A stretch of DNA of 64,000 nucleotides from Microbacterium sp. RURRCA19A (GCF_900156455.1 NZ_FTNQ01000001.1:1178001-1242000), one strand, 5' to 3'. Positions 1-9,707 are shown, counted from the first letter of the stretch. Made by a program: numbers and translations. Notes: generated from the sequence alone by a model not told the origin.

Positions 1-193
1 AGGCGGAACCGTCGTAGAACACGGCGTCATCGATGATGTTCCCCGGGTTCCAGTCGGCCGCATTCGCCGCGGATGCGGAGGCGACCGGCGCCACCGTGGC
101 AGGGAGCGCGACCAGGAGGGCTGCCGCACAGACCCAGGCGGCGAGGACGGCGAGGGCGGCGAGGGCGGCGCGAGGGCGGGACCGTGCGGTCAC
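1..193 (-). CDS. N-terminus of a secreted protein, cut by the window edge
   Basis: Only the first 64 codons or so are present; the rest lies beyond position 1. The start is GTG at 193-191 and overlaps the TGA of the upstream lipoprotein gene by four bases (GTGA), so the two are probably translationally coupled. The N-terminus has basic residues, a hydrophobic stretch of about 25 residues rich in Ala, Leu and Val, and an Ala-rich cleavage region, which together form a Sec-type signal peptide. The mature part begins near ADWNPGNIIDDAVFYDG. From memory of the family, a motif of the type NPGNIIsDavFY opens many secreted actinobacterial proteins of unknown function found near cell-wall glycosyltransferases. 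No function is assigned. Confidence 0.7.
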   Translation of the reverse strand, partial: MTARSRPRAALAALAVLAAWVCAAALLVALPATVAPVASASAANAADWNPGNIIDDAVFYDGSA

Positions 194-702
194 GGCGCCG
201 GCTCGACCGTGGAGATGGCCGACTCGGCGCGCGTGGAGGGAGATTCGTACCGCACCCGGAACTGCGGAGCGGTCGACGAGTCGTCGACGGAGATCGACAT
301 GACTCCGCAGTAAGTCACGTCCTTGCCCTCGGTGCCGGTCACCGAGACCGCGCGACCGGAACCCACGAGCTCCAGCGTGCAGGTGCCGTCGCCTTCGGAG
401 ACCTTCGGCACCATCGCCGTGACCTCGAGATTGCCACCGACGGTCTCGGAGGTGACGATGAGGACGTCTCCCGAGAAGGGAGTCACGGAGGGCGTCGGCA
501 CCGCGATCGGTGTCGACGAGGCGCTCGGCTCGGGCGTCGACGAGATGGATGCCGATGGCGTGGGCGTCCCGGTGGACACCGCGCCTCCGACGGGAGTTGC
601 GCAGCCGGCGAGGGCGAGAAGCGCGACGACGCCGACGGGCACGGCCCAGCGGCGACTCCTCTTCACTGAGGGAGACGTCCGGGGGTGGTTCACGGGGATC
701 AC
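190..702 (-). CDS. Putative secreted lipoprotein
   Basis: The protein has 170 residues, with a basic N-terminus, a hydrophobic core (WAVPVGVVALLAL) and a lipobox ending in LAGC, so it should be lipidated and anchored outside the membrane. A Ser/Thr/Pro-rich linker of about 40 residues follows, then a compact domain with two cysteines. I do not recognise the domain. The GTG at 702 is preceded at 6 nt by CACAAT (minus strand 714-709), a possible leaderless -10 box. An internal GTG at 666 (VKRSRRW) would give a more usual signal peptide but has no Shine-Dalgarno sequence. It overlaps the secreted-protein gene below by four bases, suggesting co-expression. Confidence 0.75.
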   Translation of the reverse strand: MIPVNHPRTSPSVKRSRRWAVPVGVVALLALAGCATPVGGAVSTGTPTPSASISSTPEPSASSTPIAVPTPSVTPFSGDVLIVTSETVGGNLEVTAMVPKVSEGDGTCTLELVGSGRAVSVTGTEGKDVTYCGVMSISVDDSSTAPQFRVRYESPSTRAESAISTVEPAP

Positions 703-756
703 GCGATCATTGTGCGGGCTGCGCAGCGCGAACGGCGGCTGCCACGCCGCGGGCGG

Positions 757-1692
757 TCAGCCGCGACCAACGCGGCGCCGGAGGCGGCGCAGACGCGACC
801 ACACCGGCTGATGCGCGTCGATCTCGCGTCGCAGGTCGTCACGGATCTCGGCGCGGAGGCGCTCCGACTGCCGGATCGACAGCTCCTCCAGGTGGGCGAT
901 GAGCTGGTGCTGGAGGGCGGCGAGGTAGAGCGGCAGCCCGTCCCCCTCTCGTCGCGTCCACTGCTCGAGCGCCCGATCGCGCACCAGCGCGTCATCGCGA
1001 GCGTGCGCGTCGGCGAGCGCGAACATGCTGTTGGCGGCGATACCCGTGGCATCCGGTCTTTGCGTCCAGTAGGCCAGGGGATCGCCCGCGACGAAACCGA
1101 ATCCGGCCCGGGCGAGCACGCGGAGATAGAAGTCCCAGTCCTCGACGGCATCCAAAGACTCGTCGTACCAGCCCGCTTCTTCGTGCACCGCCGCCCGGTA
1201 CAGGACGGAGATGGGCACGGCGCGATTCACGCTGAGCATCTCTCCCAGGGAGATGCGTTGCATCCCCGCCCAGAACGGAGCGCGACCGACCTCGACCCAT
1301 CGGTCGCCGCGTTGCTCTTCGTAGACGATCTCCGTCGTCACCGATACCGCCGCGTCCGCGGGATGCGCGTCGAGCCACTCGACGGTTCGGGAGAGGAAGT
1401 CCGGATGCCACAGGTCGTCGTCGTCGTGCAGGACCACCAGCTCGGTCGCCGCCGCGCGCACGCCGGCGTTGGCCGCGATGCACCGCCCGCCCTCCCCCGG
1501 CGCGATGTGGAGGACGTCGGCGGTGGCCCCCGCTTCGGCCACGACCGTATCGACCTCGGCCGGATCGCCCCCGTCGTTCACCACGACGATGCGGCGGTCG
1601 GAATACGACTGCGCGGCGATGTCGGCCAGGGCCCGACGGAGGAAGTCGGGACGTCGTCGGGTGCGGACGACGATTCCGACGCGCGCGGTCAT
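757..1692 (-). CDS. Family 2 glycosyltransferase
   Basis: A 311-residue GT-A fold glycosyltransferase. The N-terminal strand MTARVGIVVRTRRRP is followed by VVNDGGD (residues 37-43), which is the family's nucleotide-binding position, and by an acidic metal-binding run HDDDDLWHP (89-97) that acts as the DxD motif. The C-terminal third is Arg-rich and probably helical. Start ATG 1692 was chosen over ATG 1704 because TATGCT (1705-1700 on the minus strand) lies 7 nt upstream and overlaps the longer start. With the next gene upstream (another glycosyltransferase) and an LCP protein it forms a cell-surface polysaccharide cluster. Donor and acceptor sugars cannot be told from the sequence. Confidence 0.85.
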   Translation of the reverse strand: MTARVGIVVRTRRRPDFLRRALADIAAQSYSDRRIVVVNDGGDPAEVDTVVAEAGATADVLHIAPGEGGRCIAANAGVRAAATELVVLHDDDDLWHPDFLSRTVEWLDAHPADAAVSVTTEIVYEEQRGDRWVEVGRAPFWAGMQRISLGEMLSVNRAVPISVLYRAAVHEEAGWYDESLDAVEDWDFYLRVLARAGFGFVAGDPLAYWTQRPDATGIAANSMFALADAHARDDALVRDRALEQWTRREGDGLPLYLAALQHQLIAHLEELSIRQSERLRAEIRDDLRREIDAHQPVWSRLRRLRRRVGRG

Positions 1693-1713
1693 GGGTTCGA
1701 GCATAGGTCCCGC

Positions 1714-2814
1714 CTACAGCTCGGCGTGCAACGCCCAGACGCGCTCGGCGGACGCCGCCCACGCGAAGCCCTTCGCACGATCGCCGGCCAGCACGCGCAG
1801 GCGCTCGGCATCCGGCCCGAGAGCGCGGGCGACGGCGGTGCCGAGCTCCCCCTCCGCGGCGAACGCCGCGGCGTCGGCGAGCACCTCACGGTGGATCGGG
1901 GTGTCGCGGGCGACGATCGGGACGGAGAGCGCGAGCGCGTCCACGGCGCGCCACGGCCAGTCGGTCCGGGTGCTCGCCGCGAGGAACGCGACGGCGTGGG
2001 AGAGGACCGCGGCGCGGTCCCACTGGTCGAGCGCACCCCTCGCGTGGACGCGGGCCTCGGGAATCCCCGCGGCCGACGCGAGCTCGACGACAGCCGGCTC
2101 CTCCCCTTCCGGGACGTCCAGCACCACGACGTCGCCGTCCCACTCCGAAGCCAGGCCCGTGAAGGCGTCCGCGAGACCGTCCGAGGCGGCCGCACCGCCG
2201 GATAGGGCGACGAACGACGAGGGCAGGTCGAGCGCGCGGAGGCGGCCGACGGCATCCGACGGCACCCGGAACCCGGCCACCGGCGCCCCACCGATCACGC
2301 GCACCTTCGCGACGAGCTTCGCTTTGGCCACCTCCGCCAGGCGCTCGGCCATGGCGTGCGACGGCACCACGACGGCATCGGCGTGCTTGCCGATGCGCGA
2401 CAGCAGCGCACGGGTGGCGAGCACCTCGGCGCGGGGCAGCTCGTCCGGCGAGTCCCAGGCGCGCAGATCCCACAGCGTGACGACGATCTGATGCGTCTCG
2501 TTGACACGGTCGTGGCGGACGAGCGGGGCGAGCGCGGTCGGCGAGTGGATGAGCCCGCGACCGATCCCGGGCACCACACCCAGCTGCCAGGATGCCGCCA
2601 GCTCGCGTCGGCGCATCGACAGGCGCGTCTCGGCGCTCAGACCCGTGATGCCCGCGTCGTCGGGCAGACCCGGCGCGGGGGTGATGGCCGCGACGTCGCA
2701 GCCGCGGGGGGCGGTGTCGACGAGGGCCTGGGCGAGCGACGCCGAGGCTTCCGCGAGGTCGCGGGAGGTCGGTGTGACGAGCTGGTCGAGGACGAGCCGG
2801 AGGGTGACGGTCAC
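1714..2814 (-). CDS. Putative GT-B glycosyltransferase (family 4-like)
   Basis: A 366-residue protein with the two-domain look of GT-B glycosyltransferases: an N-terminal half containing VVVPSHAMAERL, typical of the region where these enzymes recognise the acceptor, and a C-terminal half with VALSGGAAASDGL and a run near ALALSVPIVARDTPIHREV that resembles the family's donor-binding segment (normally E-x7-E; here the first Glu is not obvious). The ATG overlaps the stop of the LCP gene by four bases (ATGA), so the two are coupled. Likely role is assembly of an extracellular glycan that the LCP enzyme then attaches. The degenerate donor motif leaves the exact family open. Confidence 0.7.
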   Translation of the reverse strand: MTVTLRLVLDQLVTPTSRDLAEASASLAQALVDTAPRGCDVAAITPAPGLPDDAGITGLSAETRLSMRRRELAASWQLGVVPGIGRGLIHSPTALAPLVRHDRVNETHQIVVTLWDLRAWDSPDELPRAEVLATRALLSRIGKHADAVVVPSHAMAERLAEVAKAKLVAKVRVIGGAPVAGFRVPSDAVGRLRALDLPSSFVALSGGAAASDGLADAFTGLASEWDGDVVVLDVPEGEEPAVVELASAAGIPEARVHARGALDQWDRAAVLSHAVAFLAASTRTDWPWRAVDALALSVPIVARDTPIHREVLADAAAFAAEGELGTAVARALGPDAERLRVLAGDRAKGFAWAASAERVWALHAEL

Positions 2815-4277
2815 GGCGCGGGGCTTTCCGTTTCGGTCGGGGGGTGGAGCTTGTCGCGCACGATCTGCTGGACCTGCGCGTAGTCCGGGTCGAACTCGTC
2901 GACGCCGCCCTCGGGGGTCAACTCGATGGTCGTGACGGGCTGGTCCTTGGCTTTCAGGGCGAGATCGACCAGCGTCGGAGCGATCAGACCCTGCGGGAGA
3001 TCAGTCTCGAGGATGTTCGTCCCGGCCGCCGCCACCTGCTGGAAATGCTGCAGGACGTTCTGGGGGGTGAACTGCGCGAGGATCGCCTCCTGCAGCTGGC
3101 GCTGGCGCCGCATGCGGTCGAAGTCGCTCGTGGTGTAGCGCGAGCGGGCGTACCACTGCGCGGTGTCACCGTCCATGTGCTGCGCGCCGGGCTCGATCCA
3201 GCCGAACGCCCAGTCGTCCACGGGCTGCCCGTCGTAGGCCGGACCCCCCTTGGGCAGGCGCTCGTCGACGGTGATGTCGACGCCGCCGAGCGCGTCGACG
3301 ACGTCGGCGAAGCCCTTCATGTCGATCAGCACGTAGTACGGGATCTGGATGCCGAGGATTCCTTCCGCGGCATCCTTGGTCGCTTCGATGCCCGGCTCGG
3401 ATCCGTTGGCCTTGGCGTCGGGATAGAGGGCGTTGCCGTCCTGGCACACCTCGACCTCGGTGCGCAGCTGATTGATGCCGCTCCCCCAGCCGCAGGTCGG
3501 GTCGTACTTGCCCTGGTGGCCATCCGGGTACTCGTCCTGCATGGGCCCGGGGGCGAACGGGAAGTGGGGCATGTCGCGAGGGATGCCGGTGATGGTCACC
3601 GCTCCCGTCGAGGCGTTGATCGAGACGACCGAGATGGAGTCGAACCGCATCGAGTCGCGCCCCTCGCCCGAATCCGCCCCCAGGAGCAGGATGTTGTAGT
3701 AACCGTCCGACGGCGGGACGACGGGCGCGGATTCGGCGAAGATCGACGCGAAGGCGTCACGCGTGGTCCCGGCCGCCTGGGCAGCCCACGCGGCGCCGGA
3801 GCCGGTCACGACGAGCAGTCCCACCGACACGACCGCCATCGCCCATCGCGCCACGGGGCCGGTCCGCACCAGCCGCACCAACCGCAGGGTGTCGATCGTG
3901 AGCACGATCCAGAGGACGACGTAGCCGACGAGGACGACCTGCACGAGGGTGAGCGGAACCCACCGGAACCACGACAGGAAGTCGGGGATGAACGAGCCCG
4001 TCGCGAGGGCGAACAGACCGCTCGGCCAGAGCAGCGCGCCCAGCGCCGTGAGGGCGAGGACCGCCCAGAGGAAGAGCGTGGCGCCCAGACCGAAGCGGCC
4101 CAGGCGGCGGTTGCCCGCGAGGATCTGCGCCGACCCGGGCACGAGCACGTTGAGCACGACGAGCCACCACCCGCGACGGGTCATGACCTCCCGCGACGAC
4201 GCGTCCGGGTGACGCATCGGTCGGGACTCGGTCAGCGACTCGCGTGCGCGGGGCCGCACCGGTGCGGCAACGCTCAC
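2811..4277 (-). CDS. LytR-CpsA-Psr (LCP) family cell-wall glycopolymer transferase
   Basis: A 488-residue membrane protein. LCP enzymes transfer lipid-linked glycopolymers to peptidoglycan outside the cell. Residues 36-165 hold about four hydrophobic segments (around 37-55, 64-84, 106-130 and 144-165), and the LCP domain begins near residue 193 with YNILLLGAD, followed by RFD (211-213) and IPRDM (232-236), the Arg/Asp positions that bind the pyrophosphate lipid. Four segments is more than the single anchor usual in the family. Start GTG 4277 overlaps the purE stop by four bases (GTGA); the open frame runs further upstream only through purE. It shares a transcript with the glycosyltransferase downstream. 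Confidence 0.88.
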   Translation of the reverse strand: MSVAAPVRPRARESLTESRPMRHPDASSREVMTRRGWWLVVLNVLVPGSAQILAGNRRLGRFGLGATLFLWAVLALTALGALLWPSGLFALATGSFIPDFLSWFRWVPLTLVQVVLVGYVVLWIVLTIDTLRLVRLVRTGPVARWAMAVVSVGLLVVTGSGAAWAAQAAGTTRDAFASIFAESAPVVPPSDGYYNILLLGADSGEGRDSMRFDSISVVSINASTGAVTITGIPRDMPHFPFAPGPMQDEYPDGHQGKYDPTCGWGSGINQLRTEVEVCQDGNALYPDAKANGSEPGIEATKDAAEGILGIQIPYYVLIDMKGFADVVDALGGVDITVDERLPKGGPAYDGQPVDDWAFGWIEPGAQHMDGDTAQWYARSRYTTSDFDRMRRQRQLQEAILAQFTPQNVLQHFQQVAAAGTNILETDLPQGLIAPTLVDLALKAKDQPVTTIELTPEGGVDEFDPDYAQVQQIVRDKLHPPTETESPAP

Positions 4278-4789
4278 AACGAATCCTTGAGGCGGCGGTT
4301 CTTCTCCTCCACCTGGGATTCGAGGTCGACGGCGTACGCCTCGACGCGGTCTCCGAGGGCGATGTCGGTCGCACCGAGGATGCGGGCAGCCAGGAGCCCC
4401 GCGTTCTTGGCCCCGTTGATCGAGACCGTGGCGACAGGGATGCCGGCCGGCATCTGCACGATGCTCAGCAGCGAGTCCAGACCGTCCAGCGTGGCCAGCT
4501 GAACGGGGACGCCGATGACCGGGAGCGCGGTGACCGAGGCGAGCATTCCCGGCAGGTGGGCGGCACCGCCGGCCCCGGCGATGATCGCACGAAGCCCCCG
4601 CGCCCGCGCCTCGCGGCCGTAGCGGATGAGCTTGTCGGGGGTACGGTGCGCCGAGACGACCTCCACCTCGTGCGGGATGCCGAACTCGGTGAGCACCTGC
4701 GAGGCGTCGCTCATCACGCGCCAATCGGAATCGGAGCCCATGACGACGCCGACCAGCGGCGTCTCGGAGAAATGCAGCGGCCGGGTCAC
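4274..4789 (-). CDS. purE: N5-carboxyaminoimidazole ribonucleotide mutase
   Basis: A 171-residue class I PurE that moves the carboxyl group of N5-CAIR to give CAIR in purine synthesis. The signature [10 protein letters not shown] is at residues 14-23, followed by SAHRTPDKL and the glycine-rich [11 protein letters not shown], all in the usual order and spacing. Start GTG 4789 is chosen because TACCCT (minus strand 4801-4796) lies exactly 6 nt upstream and the conserved domain begins a few residues in. The partner purK lies 46 nt upstream on the same strand, so purE can be expressed both from its own leaderless promoter and by read-through. Confidence 0.95.
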   Translation of the reverse strand: MTRPLHFSETPLVGVVMGSDSDWRVMSDASQVLTEFGIPHEVEVVSAHRTPDKLIRYGREARARGLRAIIAGAGGAAHLPGMLASVTALPVIGVPVQLATLDGLDSLLSIVQMPAGIPVATVSINGAKNAGLLAARILGATDIALGDRVEAYAVDLESQVEEKNRRLKDSL

Positions 4790-4835
4790 CGGTCCAGGGT
4801 AGGGCGGGTCGCTGGAAGATCCCGCAACGGCGCGC

Positions 4836-5969
4836 TCAGTCGAAGAACGCGGCCGCCGCACGCCCCTCGTAGACGACGTCGTCGAGGTCGTCCCCCGCGA
4901 CATTGACGTGCCCGACTTTGCGCCCCGGGCGCGGGTCTTTGCCGTACGTGTGGATCTTCGCGGTCGGATGCGCGGCCATCGCGGGCGCGAACCGTTCCGT
5001 GAGCCCGCCCTCCGCGGGGCCGCCGAGGATGTTGATCATGACGGTCCAGGGCGCGACGGCCTCGGTGGATCCGAGCGGGAGGTCGAGCACCGCGCGCAGA
5101 TGCTGTTCGAACTGGCTCGTGACGGCGCCGTCCTGCGTCCAGTGCCCGCTGTTGTGGGGGCGCATGGCGAGTTCGTTGATGAGGATGCGGTCGTCGGAGG
5201 TCTCGAACAGCTCGACGGCGAGCATCCCGGTGACCCCGAGCCCCTCCGCGACCGCGACGCCGATCTCCGCGGCCGTGCGCGCGAGTCGCTCGCCCGCTCG
5301 CGGTGCGGGGGCGATCACCTCGGCGCACACGCCGTCGCGCTGCGTCGTCGCCACGAGGGGGTACGTCCGCACCTCGCCGGACGGGCGACGGGCGACCTGC
5401 TGCGCCAGTTCTCTCGTGAAGTCGACGAGCTCCTCCACGAGGAGGGCCCCGCCGCGAGCGTCCTCGGCGAGCGCGGCGAACCAGTCGTCGGCCTCGGTCG
5501 CCGCCGAGACCACGCGCACGCCCTTGCCGTCGTAGCCGCCGCGGGGCGTCTTCACGACCGCCCGGCCGCCGTGGGCGTCGAGGAAGTCCTGGAGCTGTGC
5601 GGCATCCGCGACCGCCGCCCAGTCGGGCTGCGGCATCCCGAGTTCCGCCATGCGTGCGCGCATGACGAGCTTGTCCTGAGCCACGGCCAGGGGGGCCGGA
5701 CCCGGGTGCACGGCGACGCCCGCGTCCACGAGGGCGGCCAGGACGTCCTGCGGCACGTGCTCGTGATCGAACGTGAGGACGTCCACGTCCTGCGCGAAGC
5801 GGAGCACCGTCTCGGCGTCGCGGTAATCGCCCACGGCGGTGGCGGCGAGCCCCGCCGACATGCCCTCGGCCTCGGCGAGGACGCGGATGTCGATTCCGAG
5901 CTCCTCGGCCGGCGCGATCATCATCCGCGCCAGCTGTCCGCCACCGACCACTCCGACTCGCAGCGCCAT
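4836..5969 (-). CDS. purK: N5-carboxyaminoimidazole ribonucleotide synthase
   Basis: A 377-residue ATP-grasp enzyme that carboxylates aminoimidazole ribonucleotide using ATP and bicarbonate, the step before PurE. The N-terminus [17 protein letters not shown] is the PurK dinucleotide-fold signature; [14 protein letters not shown] is the ATP-grasp loop and [15 protein letters not shown] the C-terminal catalytic segment. ATG 5969 is supported by the Shine-Dalgarno GGAAGGAG about 6 nt upstream; the longer frame up to 6032 lacks conserved sequence. A CACAAT box about 30 nt upstream may be the -10 element. Confidence 0.95.
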   Translation of the reverse strand: MALRVGVVGGGQLARMMIAPAEELGIDIRVLAEAEGMSAGLAATAVGDYRDAETVLRFAQDVDVLTFDHEHVPQDVLAALVDAGVAVHPGPAPLAVAQDKLVMRARMAELGMPQPDWAAVADAAQLQDFLDAHGGRAVVKTPRGGYDGKGVRVVSAATEADDWFAALAEDARGGALLVEELVDFTRELAQQVARRPSGEVRTYPLVATTQRDGVCAEVIAPAPRAGERLARTAAEIGVAVAEGLGVTGMLAVELFETSDDRILINELAMRPHNSGHWTQDGAVTSQFEQHLRAVLDLPLGSTEAVAPWTVMINILGGPAEGGLTERFAPAMAAHPTAKIHTYGKDPRPGRKVGHVNVAGDDLDDVVYEGRAAAAFFD

Positions 5970-6039
5970 GCCGCTCCTTCCGTCCCGTCCATTGTGCTGC
6001 ACGCCGCCGCTGTGCTCCCCTCCGCACCCCACCCCCTCG

Positions 6040-6106
6040 CGATAAACGGCATCCGCGCGAAGAAACGGCGCGACAGCGCGTTTCTGGCCGTGGATGCCGT
6101 TTATCG
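6040..6106 (+). repeat. 67-bp hairpin element, copy A
   Basis: An imperfect nested palindrome. The outer arms begin CGATAAACGGCATCC and end GGATGCCGTTTATCG; the inner arms are GAAACG and CGTTTC with a short loop containing GCGACAG. Copies B, C and D have exactly the same length and architecture, and copy E runs off the window end. It lies 5' of purK and 3' of the PH-domain gene. Confidence 0.9.
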
Positions 6107-6195
6107 ACGGGGCGTCAGCGGACGGGGCGTCAGCGGGACGGGGCGTCAGCGGGACGGGGCGTCAGCGGGACGGGGCGTCAGCGGGCGGGGCGTCA
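6107..6195 (+). repeat. 16-bp tandem repeat, about 5.7 copies
   Basis: The unit ACGGGGCGTCAGCGGG is repeated head to tail directly after hairpin copy A and runs into the stop codon of the PH-domain gene (TGA at 6195-6193 on the minus strand). The first copy is one base short and the last lacks its first base. I see no coding role. Confidence 0.9.
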
Positions 6196-6747
6196 GAAGT
6201 CGACGGCGCCGGACCCGTGCGCCTGGGAGTCGCGATGCGCGAGGATCTGGTTCACCTCGACCTGATCGACCAGCGTCTCGTGCACGAGGGCCGCGTGCGG
6301 CACGTTCTTCAAACGCAGCGGAGGCTCGACGCCGTTGGACAGCGTGAGGGTCCCGGCCCCCCACAGGCGTTGCAGGATGCCGCGACGCATCTGGATCGCG
6401 TAGCCGCGGACGTGCGAGATCTCCCGGCTGCTCGACCCGAAGAAGCCGGAGCGCTCGATGACCCGACGGGTCGTAATCGTCCACGACCGCGAGAGCCACA
6501 CGAAGTACGGCACCAGCACCAGCAGCACCAGTGCGGCACCGGCTGCGGTCAGCAGCATCCAGTTCTCGAACGGCGCGGGGAGGTTGTCGTAGTAGTACGC
6601 GGTCGCCCCGGCCACGGCGATGAGGACGAGAGCCGACCAGAACAGCCGCCGGGCATGACCGCGCAGGCGCGCGATGCGCCGTTCGGGCGCAGCCGCGCCG
6701 GGAGCCGGCGTGCGAGGGCGGCCTCCGTAGGTGTCGGGCGGGGTCAC
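6193..6747 (-). CDS. Membrane protein with bacterial PH domain
   Basis: A 184-residue protein. A charged N-terminus is followed by two hydrophobic segments (about 37-53 and 63-84). The cytoplasmic part WTITTRRVIERSGFFGSSSREISHVRGYAI matches the bPH2 (bacterial PH, YdbS/YdbT-like) pattern, which reads yxlTxrRVixrxGxxxrxxxxIPlxxI. GTG 6747 was chosen because CACAAT lies 6 nt upstream (minus strand 6759-6754) and no in-frame start sits closer to the membrane segments. The stop codon lies at the end of a tandem repeat. It sits next to birA, as in many actinobacteria; its function is unknown. Confidence 0.85.
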   Translation of the reverse strand: MTPPDTYGGRPRTPAPGAAAPERRIARLRGHARRLFWSALVLIAVAGATAYYYDNLPAPFENWMLLTAAGAALVLLVLVPYFVWLSRSWTITTRRVIERSGFFGSSSREISHVRGYAIQMRRGILQRLWGAGTLTLSNGVEPPLRLKNVPHAALVHETLVDQVEVNQILAHRDSQAHGSGAVDF

Positions 6748-6806
6748 GTACTCATTGTGGGGGTCGAAGCCGTCGAGTCCGCCCGCACACGCGGACCGGA
6801 CACGGG

Positions 6807-7589
6807 TCAGCGCACGTGGACGACGTCTCCGGCGGCGACCACCGTCTGGATCGTGCCCGACGCGACGACGAGCCGGCCCTCGGCGTCGAGCCGCTCCGCC
6901 CGGCCCTGCACGGTCGTGCCGTCGGGGAGGGACACCGACACATCGCGCCCCACCGTCGAACACAGCTTCTCGACATCGCGGTGCACGCGCGCCGCGTCGC
7001 CGCCCGAGAGCGCGGCGAGGAACCCGGCGAGGGCCTCGACGTAGTCGGCGAGCAGACGGTCCTCGTCGACCTCGACCCCCATCGCGGCGAAGGACGTGGC
7101 CGTGGACACGGGGAGATCCGCCCGCGTCATGCGCGTGTTGATCCCCGACCCGATCACGACCGTGTCGAGGCTGCCGGGGACCGCTTCGGCCAGGATCCCG
7201 CAGATCTTGCCGTCGTCCACGAGCACGTCGTTCGGCCACTTCAGCTGTGCGCTCGGACCGTGACCGACCAGCCGGGCATCGATGGCGCGCGTCATCGCCG
7301 CGCCGGCGGCGAGCGGGATCCACCCGCGCATCTCCATCGGGATGCGCCCGGCGTCCACGACCACCGACACGGCGAGCGCGGTGCCGGCCGGGGCGGTCCA
7401 CGTGCGGTCGAGCCGGCCGCGCCCCGCCCGCTGGTCGTCCGTCACGAGCAACGACAGGTGCGGCCACCCCGCAGGGTCCGCCGTCACGGCGGCGACGACG
7501 TCGGCGTTGGTGGAGTCGGTGGTCTCGACGACCTGGACCCGGGGGCTGAGTGCGGCGGTGAGCGGGTATCCGGCAGCGGGGATCGGCAT
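6807..7589 (-). CDS. birA: Biotin--[acetyl-CoA carboxylase] ligase
   Basis: A 260-residue class I biotin protein ligase that makes biotinyl-AMP and transfers biotin to the BCCP lysine, here most likely of the AccA3-like protein at 14.9-16.6 kb. Visible landmarks are VETTDSTNADV, the adenylate loop GRGRLDRTW, LKWPNDVLV and GKICGIL, with a short C-terminal SH3-like domain. There is no N-terminal DNA-binding domain, so it is not a BirA-type repressor. The usual GRGRRGR loop reads GRGRLDR here. ATG 7589 is preferred over GTG 7595 because TAGGGT (minus strand 7601-7596) is exactly 6 nt upstream. It is divergent from accD. Confidence 0.93.
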   Translation of the reverse strand: MPIPAAGYPLTAALSPRVQVVETTDSTNADVVAAVTADPAGWPHLSLLVTDDQRAGRGRLDRTWTAPAGTALAVSVVVDAGRIPMEMRGWIPLAAGAAMTRAIDARLVGHGPSAQLKWPNDVLVDDGKICGILAEAVPGSLDTVVIGSGINTRMTRADLPVSTATSFAAMGVEVDEDRLLADYVEALAGFLAALSGGDAARVHRDVEKLCSTVGRDVSVSLPDGTTVQGRAERLDAEGRLVVASGTIQTVVAAGDVVHVR

Positions 7590-7733
7590 GTGCACACCCT
7601 AGGCACGACGCGGGGGCATCGGCATCCCCTCGCCTCTCCCCCTGCTCGCACCCGCGAAAGGGATGGATGGATGCCACAGCGTCCCGGCGGGGTGCTTGTG
7701 CGCACCCTCCAACATTGGCGCCGAACCGGTCGC

Positions 7734-7739
7734 TAGGGT
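7734..7739 (+). promoter_or_regulatory. -10 box of accD, leaderless arrangement
   Basis: TAGGGT ends 7 nt before the GTG start at 7747. The divergent birA start has the same hexamer 6 nt upstream on the other strand (7601-7596), so the two promoters share the 145-bp gap. No clear -35 box was seen. Confidence 0.6.
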
Positions 7740-7746
7740 GGAAAGC

Positions 7747-9336
7747 GTGACCGACCAGCCCGATCTCTTCACCACCGCCGGCAAGATCGCGGACCTGCGC
7801 GCCAGGTTCCAGGACGCGGTCGTCGACGCCGAAGCCGCCGCGCGCACCAAACAGCACGCGAAGGGCAAGCTCACCGCCCGGGAACGCATCGAGATGCTGG
7901 TCGATCCCGGCTCGTTCGTCGAGCTCGACGAGTACGTGCGCCACCGCACGACGGCGTTCGGCATGGACAAGTCGCGTCCTTACGGCGACTCCGTCGTCAC
8001 CGGGACGGGCACCATCCACGGCCGCACGGTCGCGGTGTACGCGCAGGACTTCTCCACCTTCGGCGGCTCGCTCGGCGAGGTCGCCGGCGACAAGATCATC
8101 AAGGTCATGGAGCTGGCGCTGCGCAGCGGCATCCCGATCATCGGAATGCTCGACTCGGGTGGCGCGCGCATCCAGGAGGGCGTCGTCGCGCTCGGGAAGT
8201 ACGGCGAGATCTTCCGCCTGAACACCGCCGCCTCGGGCGTGATCCCGCAGATCTCGATCATCATGGGTCCGGCCGCCGGCGGCGCCGTGTACTCCCCCGC
8301 GCTCACCGATTTCGTCATCATGGTCGACAAGACCAGCCAGATGTTCGTCACCGGCCCCGACGTCATCAAGACCGTCACCGGCGAAGACGTCGGCATGGAG
8401 GAGCTCGGCGGCGCGCACACGCACAACACCCGCTCGGGCGTCGCGCACTACCTCGCCGACGACGAGGACGACGCGCTCGACTACGCGCGCACACTCATCG
8501 GGTTCCTCCCCGACAACAACCTCGCCGAGCTGCCGCTCTACGAGACGCCGTTCGAGTTCGAGACGACGGATGCCGATCGGGCCCTGAACACCGTCATCCC
8601 CGACTCGCCGAACCAGCCCTACGACATCCACACCGTCATCGAGGGCATCGTGGACGGCGCCGACTTCCTCGAGGTCCAACCGCTGTTCGCCCCGAACATC
8701 GTCATCGGCTTCGGTCGCATCGAGGGCCGCACCGTCGGCATCATCGCCAACCAGCCGTCGCAGATGGCCGGCACGCTGAACATCGACGCGGGAGAGAAGG
8801 CGTCGCGCTTCGTGCGATTCTGCGACGCGTTCTCGATCCCGATCGTCACCCTCGTGGACGTGCCCGGCTACCTTCCCGGCACAGACCAGGAGTGGACCGG
8901 CGTGATCCGCCGCGGCGCCAAGCTGCTGTACGCCTACGCCGAGGCGACCGTGCCGCTGGTGACCGTCATCCTGCGCAAGGCCTACGGCGGCGCCTACATC
9001 GTGATGGGGTCCAAGCAGCTCGGCGCCGACATCAACCTCGCGTGGCCGACGGCCGAGATCGCGGTGATGGGAGGCCAGGGCGCGGTCAACATCCTCTACC
9101 GCGGCGAGATCAAGCGCGCCGAGGAAGCGGGCGAAGACGTCGCCGCCGTGCGCACGCGCCTGGCCAACGAGTACACCTACAACGTGGCATCCCCCTTCCT
9201 GGCTGCGGAGCGCGGAGAGCTCGACGGCATCATCGAGCCCGCACAGACGCGCGTGTCGATCGCCAAGGCGCTGCGGGCGCTGCGCAACAAGCGCGCGAGC
9301 CTGCCCGCCAAGAAGCACGGGAACATCCCGCTGTGA
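7747..9336 (+). CDS. Acyl-CoA carboxylase, carboxyltransferase (beta) subunit
   Basis: A 529-residue carboxyltransferase that moves the carboxyl group from carboxybiotin to acetyl- or propionyl-CoA. It contains [12 protein letters not shown] near the N-terminus, GGARIQEGV and [13 protein letters not shown] in the first crotonase-like half, and [21 protein letters not shown] and the C-terminal block ending KKHGNIPL in the second half. Length and order match AccD5/PccB-type subunits. Start GTG 7747 is set by the TAGGGT box 7 nt upstream. It overlaps the epsilon subunit by four bases. Whether acetyl- or propionyl-CoA is preferred cannot be decided here. Confidence 0.95.
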   Translation: MTDQPDLFTTAGKIADLRARFQDAVVDAEAAARTKQHAKGKLTARERIEMLVDPGSFVELDEYVRHRTTAFGMDKSRPYGDSVVTGTGTIHGRTVAVYAQDFSTFGGSLGEVAGDKIIKVMELALRSGIPIIGMLDSGGARIQEGVVALGKYGEIFRLNTAASGVIPQISIIMGPAAGGAVYSPALTDFVIMVDKTSQMFVTGPDVIKTVTGEDVGMEELGGAHTHNTRSGVAHYLADDEDDALDYARTLIGFLPDNNLAELPLYETPFEFETTDADRALNTVIPDSPNQPYDIHTVIEGIVDGADFLEVQPLFAPNIVIGFGRIEGRTVGIIANQPSQMAGTLNIDAGEKASRFVRFCDAFSIPIVTLVDVPGYLPGTDQEWTGVIRRGAKLLYAYAEATVPLVTVILRKAYGGAYIVMGSKQLGADINLAWPTAEIAVMGGQGAVNILYRGEIKRAEEAGEDVAAVRTRLANEYTYNVASPFLAAERGELDGIIEPAQTRVSIAKALRALRNKRASLPAKKHGNIPL

Positions 9337-9566
9337 GCGACCCCAGCGCCGTCGAGCCGCCCGTGTCGGTCGGTCGTATCGTCCGCGGAGCCCCGACCCC
9401 CGAGGAACTCGCTGCGGCGATCGTCGTCGTGGGCGAAGCGTACGCGCGAGAGGCGGCGGACGCCACGGCGCCCGACGCCGCGGCGCGATCTCGCTGGGAG
9501 TTGTCCGCGCGCGGACTGCGGGTCCCGCTCAACCGCGACGCCGGCTGGAACGGATTCACGGGCTGA
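9333..9566 (+). CDS. Acyl-CoA carboxylase epsilon subunit
   Basis: A 77-residue protein whose GTG overlaps the carboxyltransferase stop as GTGA. It contains [18 protein letters not shown], the conserved core of AccE epsilon subunits, small proteins that stabilise the alpha-beta complex of actinobacterial acyl-CoA carboxylases. A variable Ala-rich stretch and a basic tail with a tryptophan ([11 protein letters not shown]) follow, also usual in the family. The immediate coupling to the beta subunit supports the assignment. Confidence 0.9.
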   Translation: MSDPSAVEPPVSVGRIVRGAPTPEELAAAIVVVGEAYAREAADATAPDAAARSRWELSARGLRVPLNRDAGWNGFTG

Positions 9567-9707
9567 CTGTCCCCCGAAATACCTACAGACGCCGCGGGAT
9601 CGTTCGCGAATACTGGAGGAGCTGGAACGCATCACGCGTTCGGTCGGGCCGCTCCATCGAGCCGGTTCCGGCCACCGCGAACGGTTTTCGGGTAGCCGTT
9701 CGCATGG

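Noticed and set aside
6193..9318. A 1041-codon open frame on the minus strand across birA and accD
   Set aside because: Only its last 184 codons (PH-domain protein) have protein-like composition; the rest is antisense to accD, an expected effect of GC-rich codon bias.
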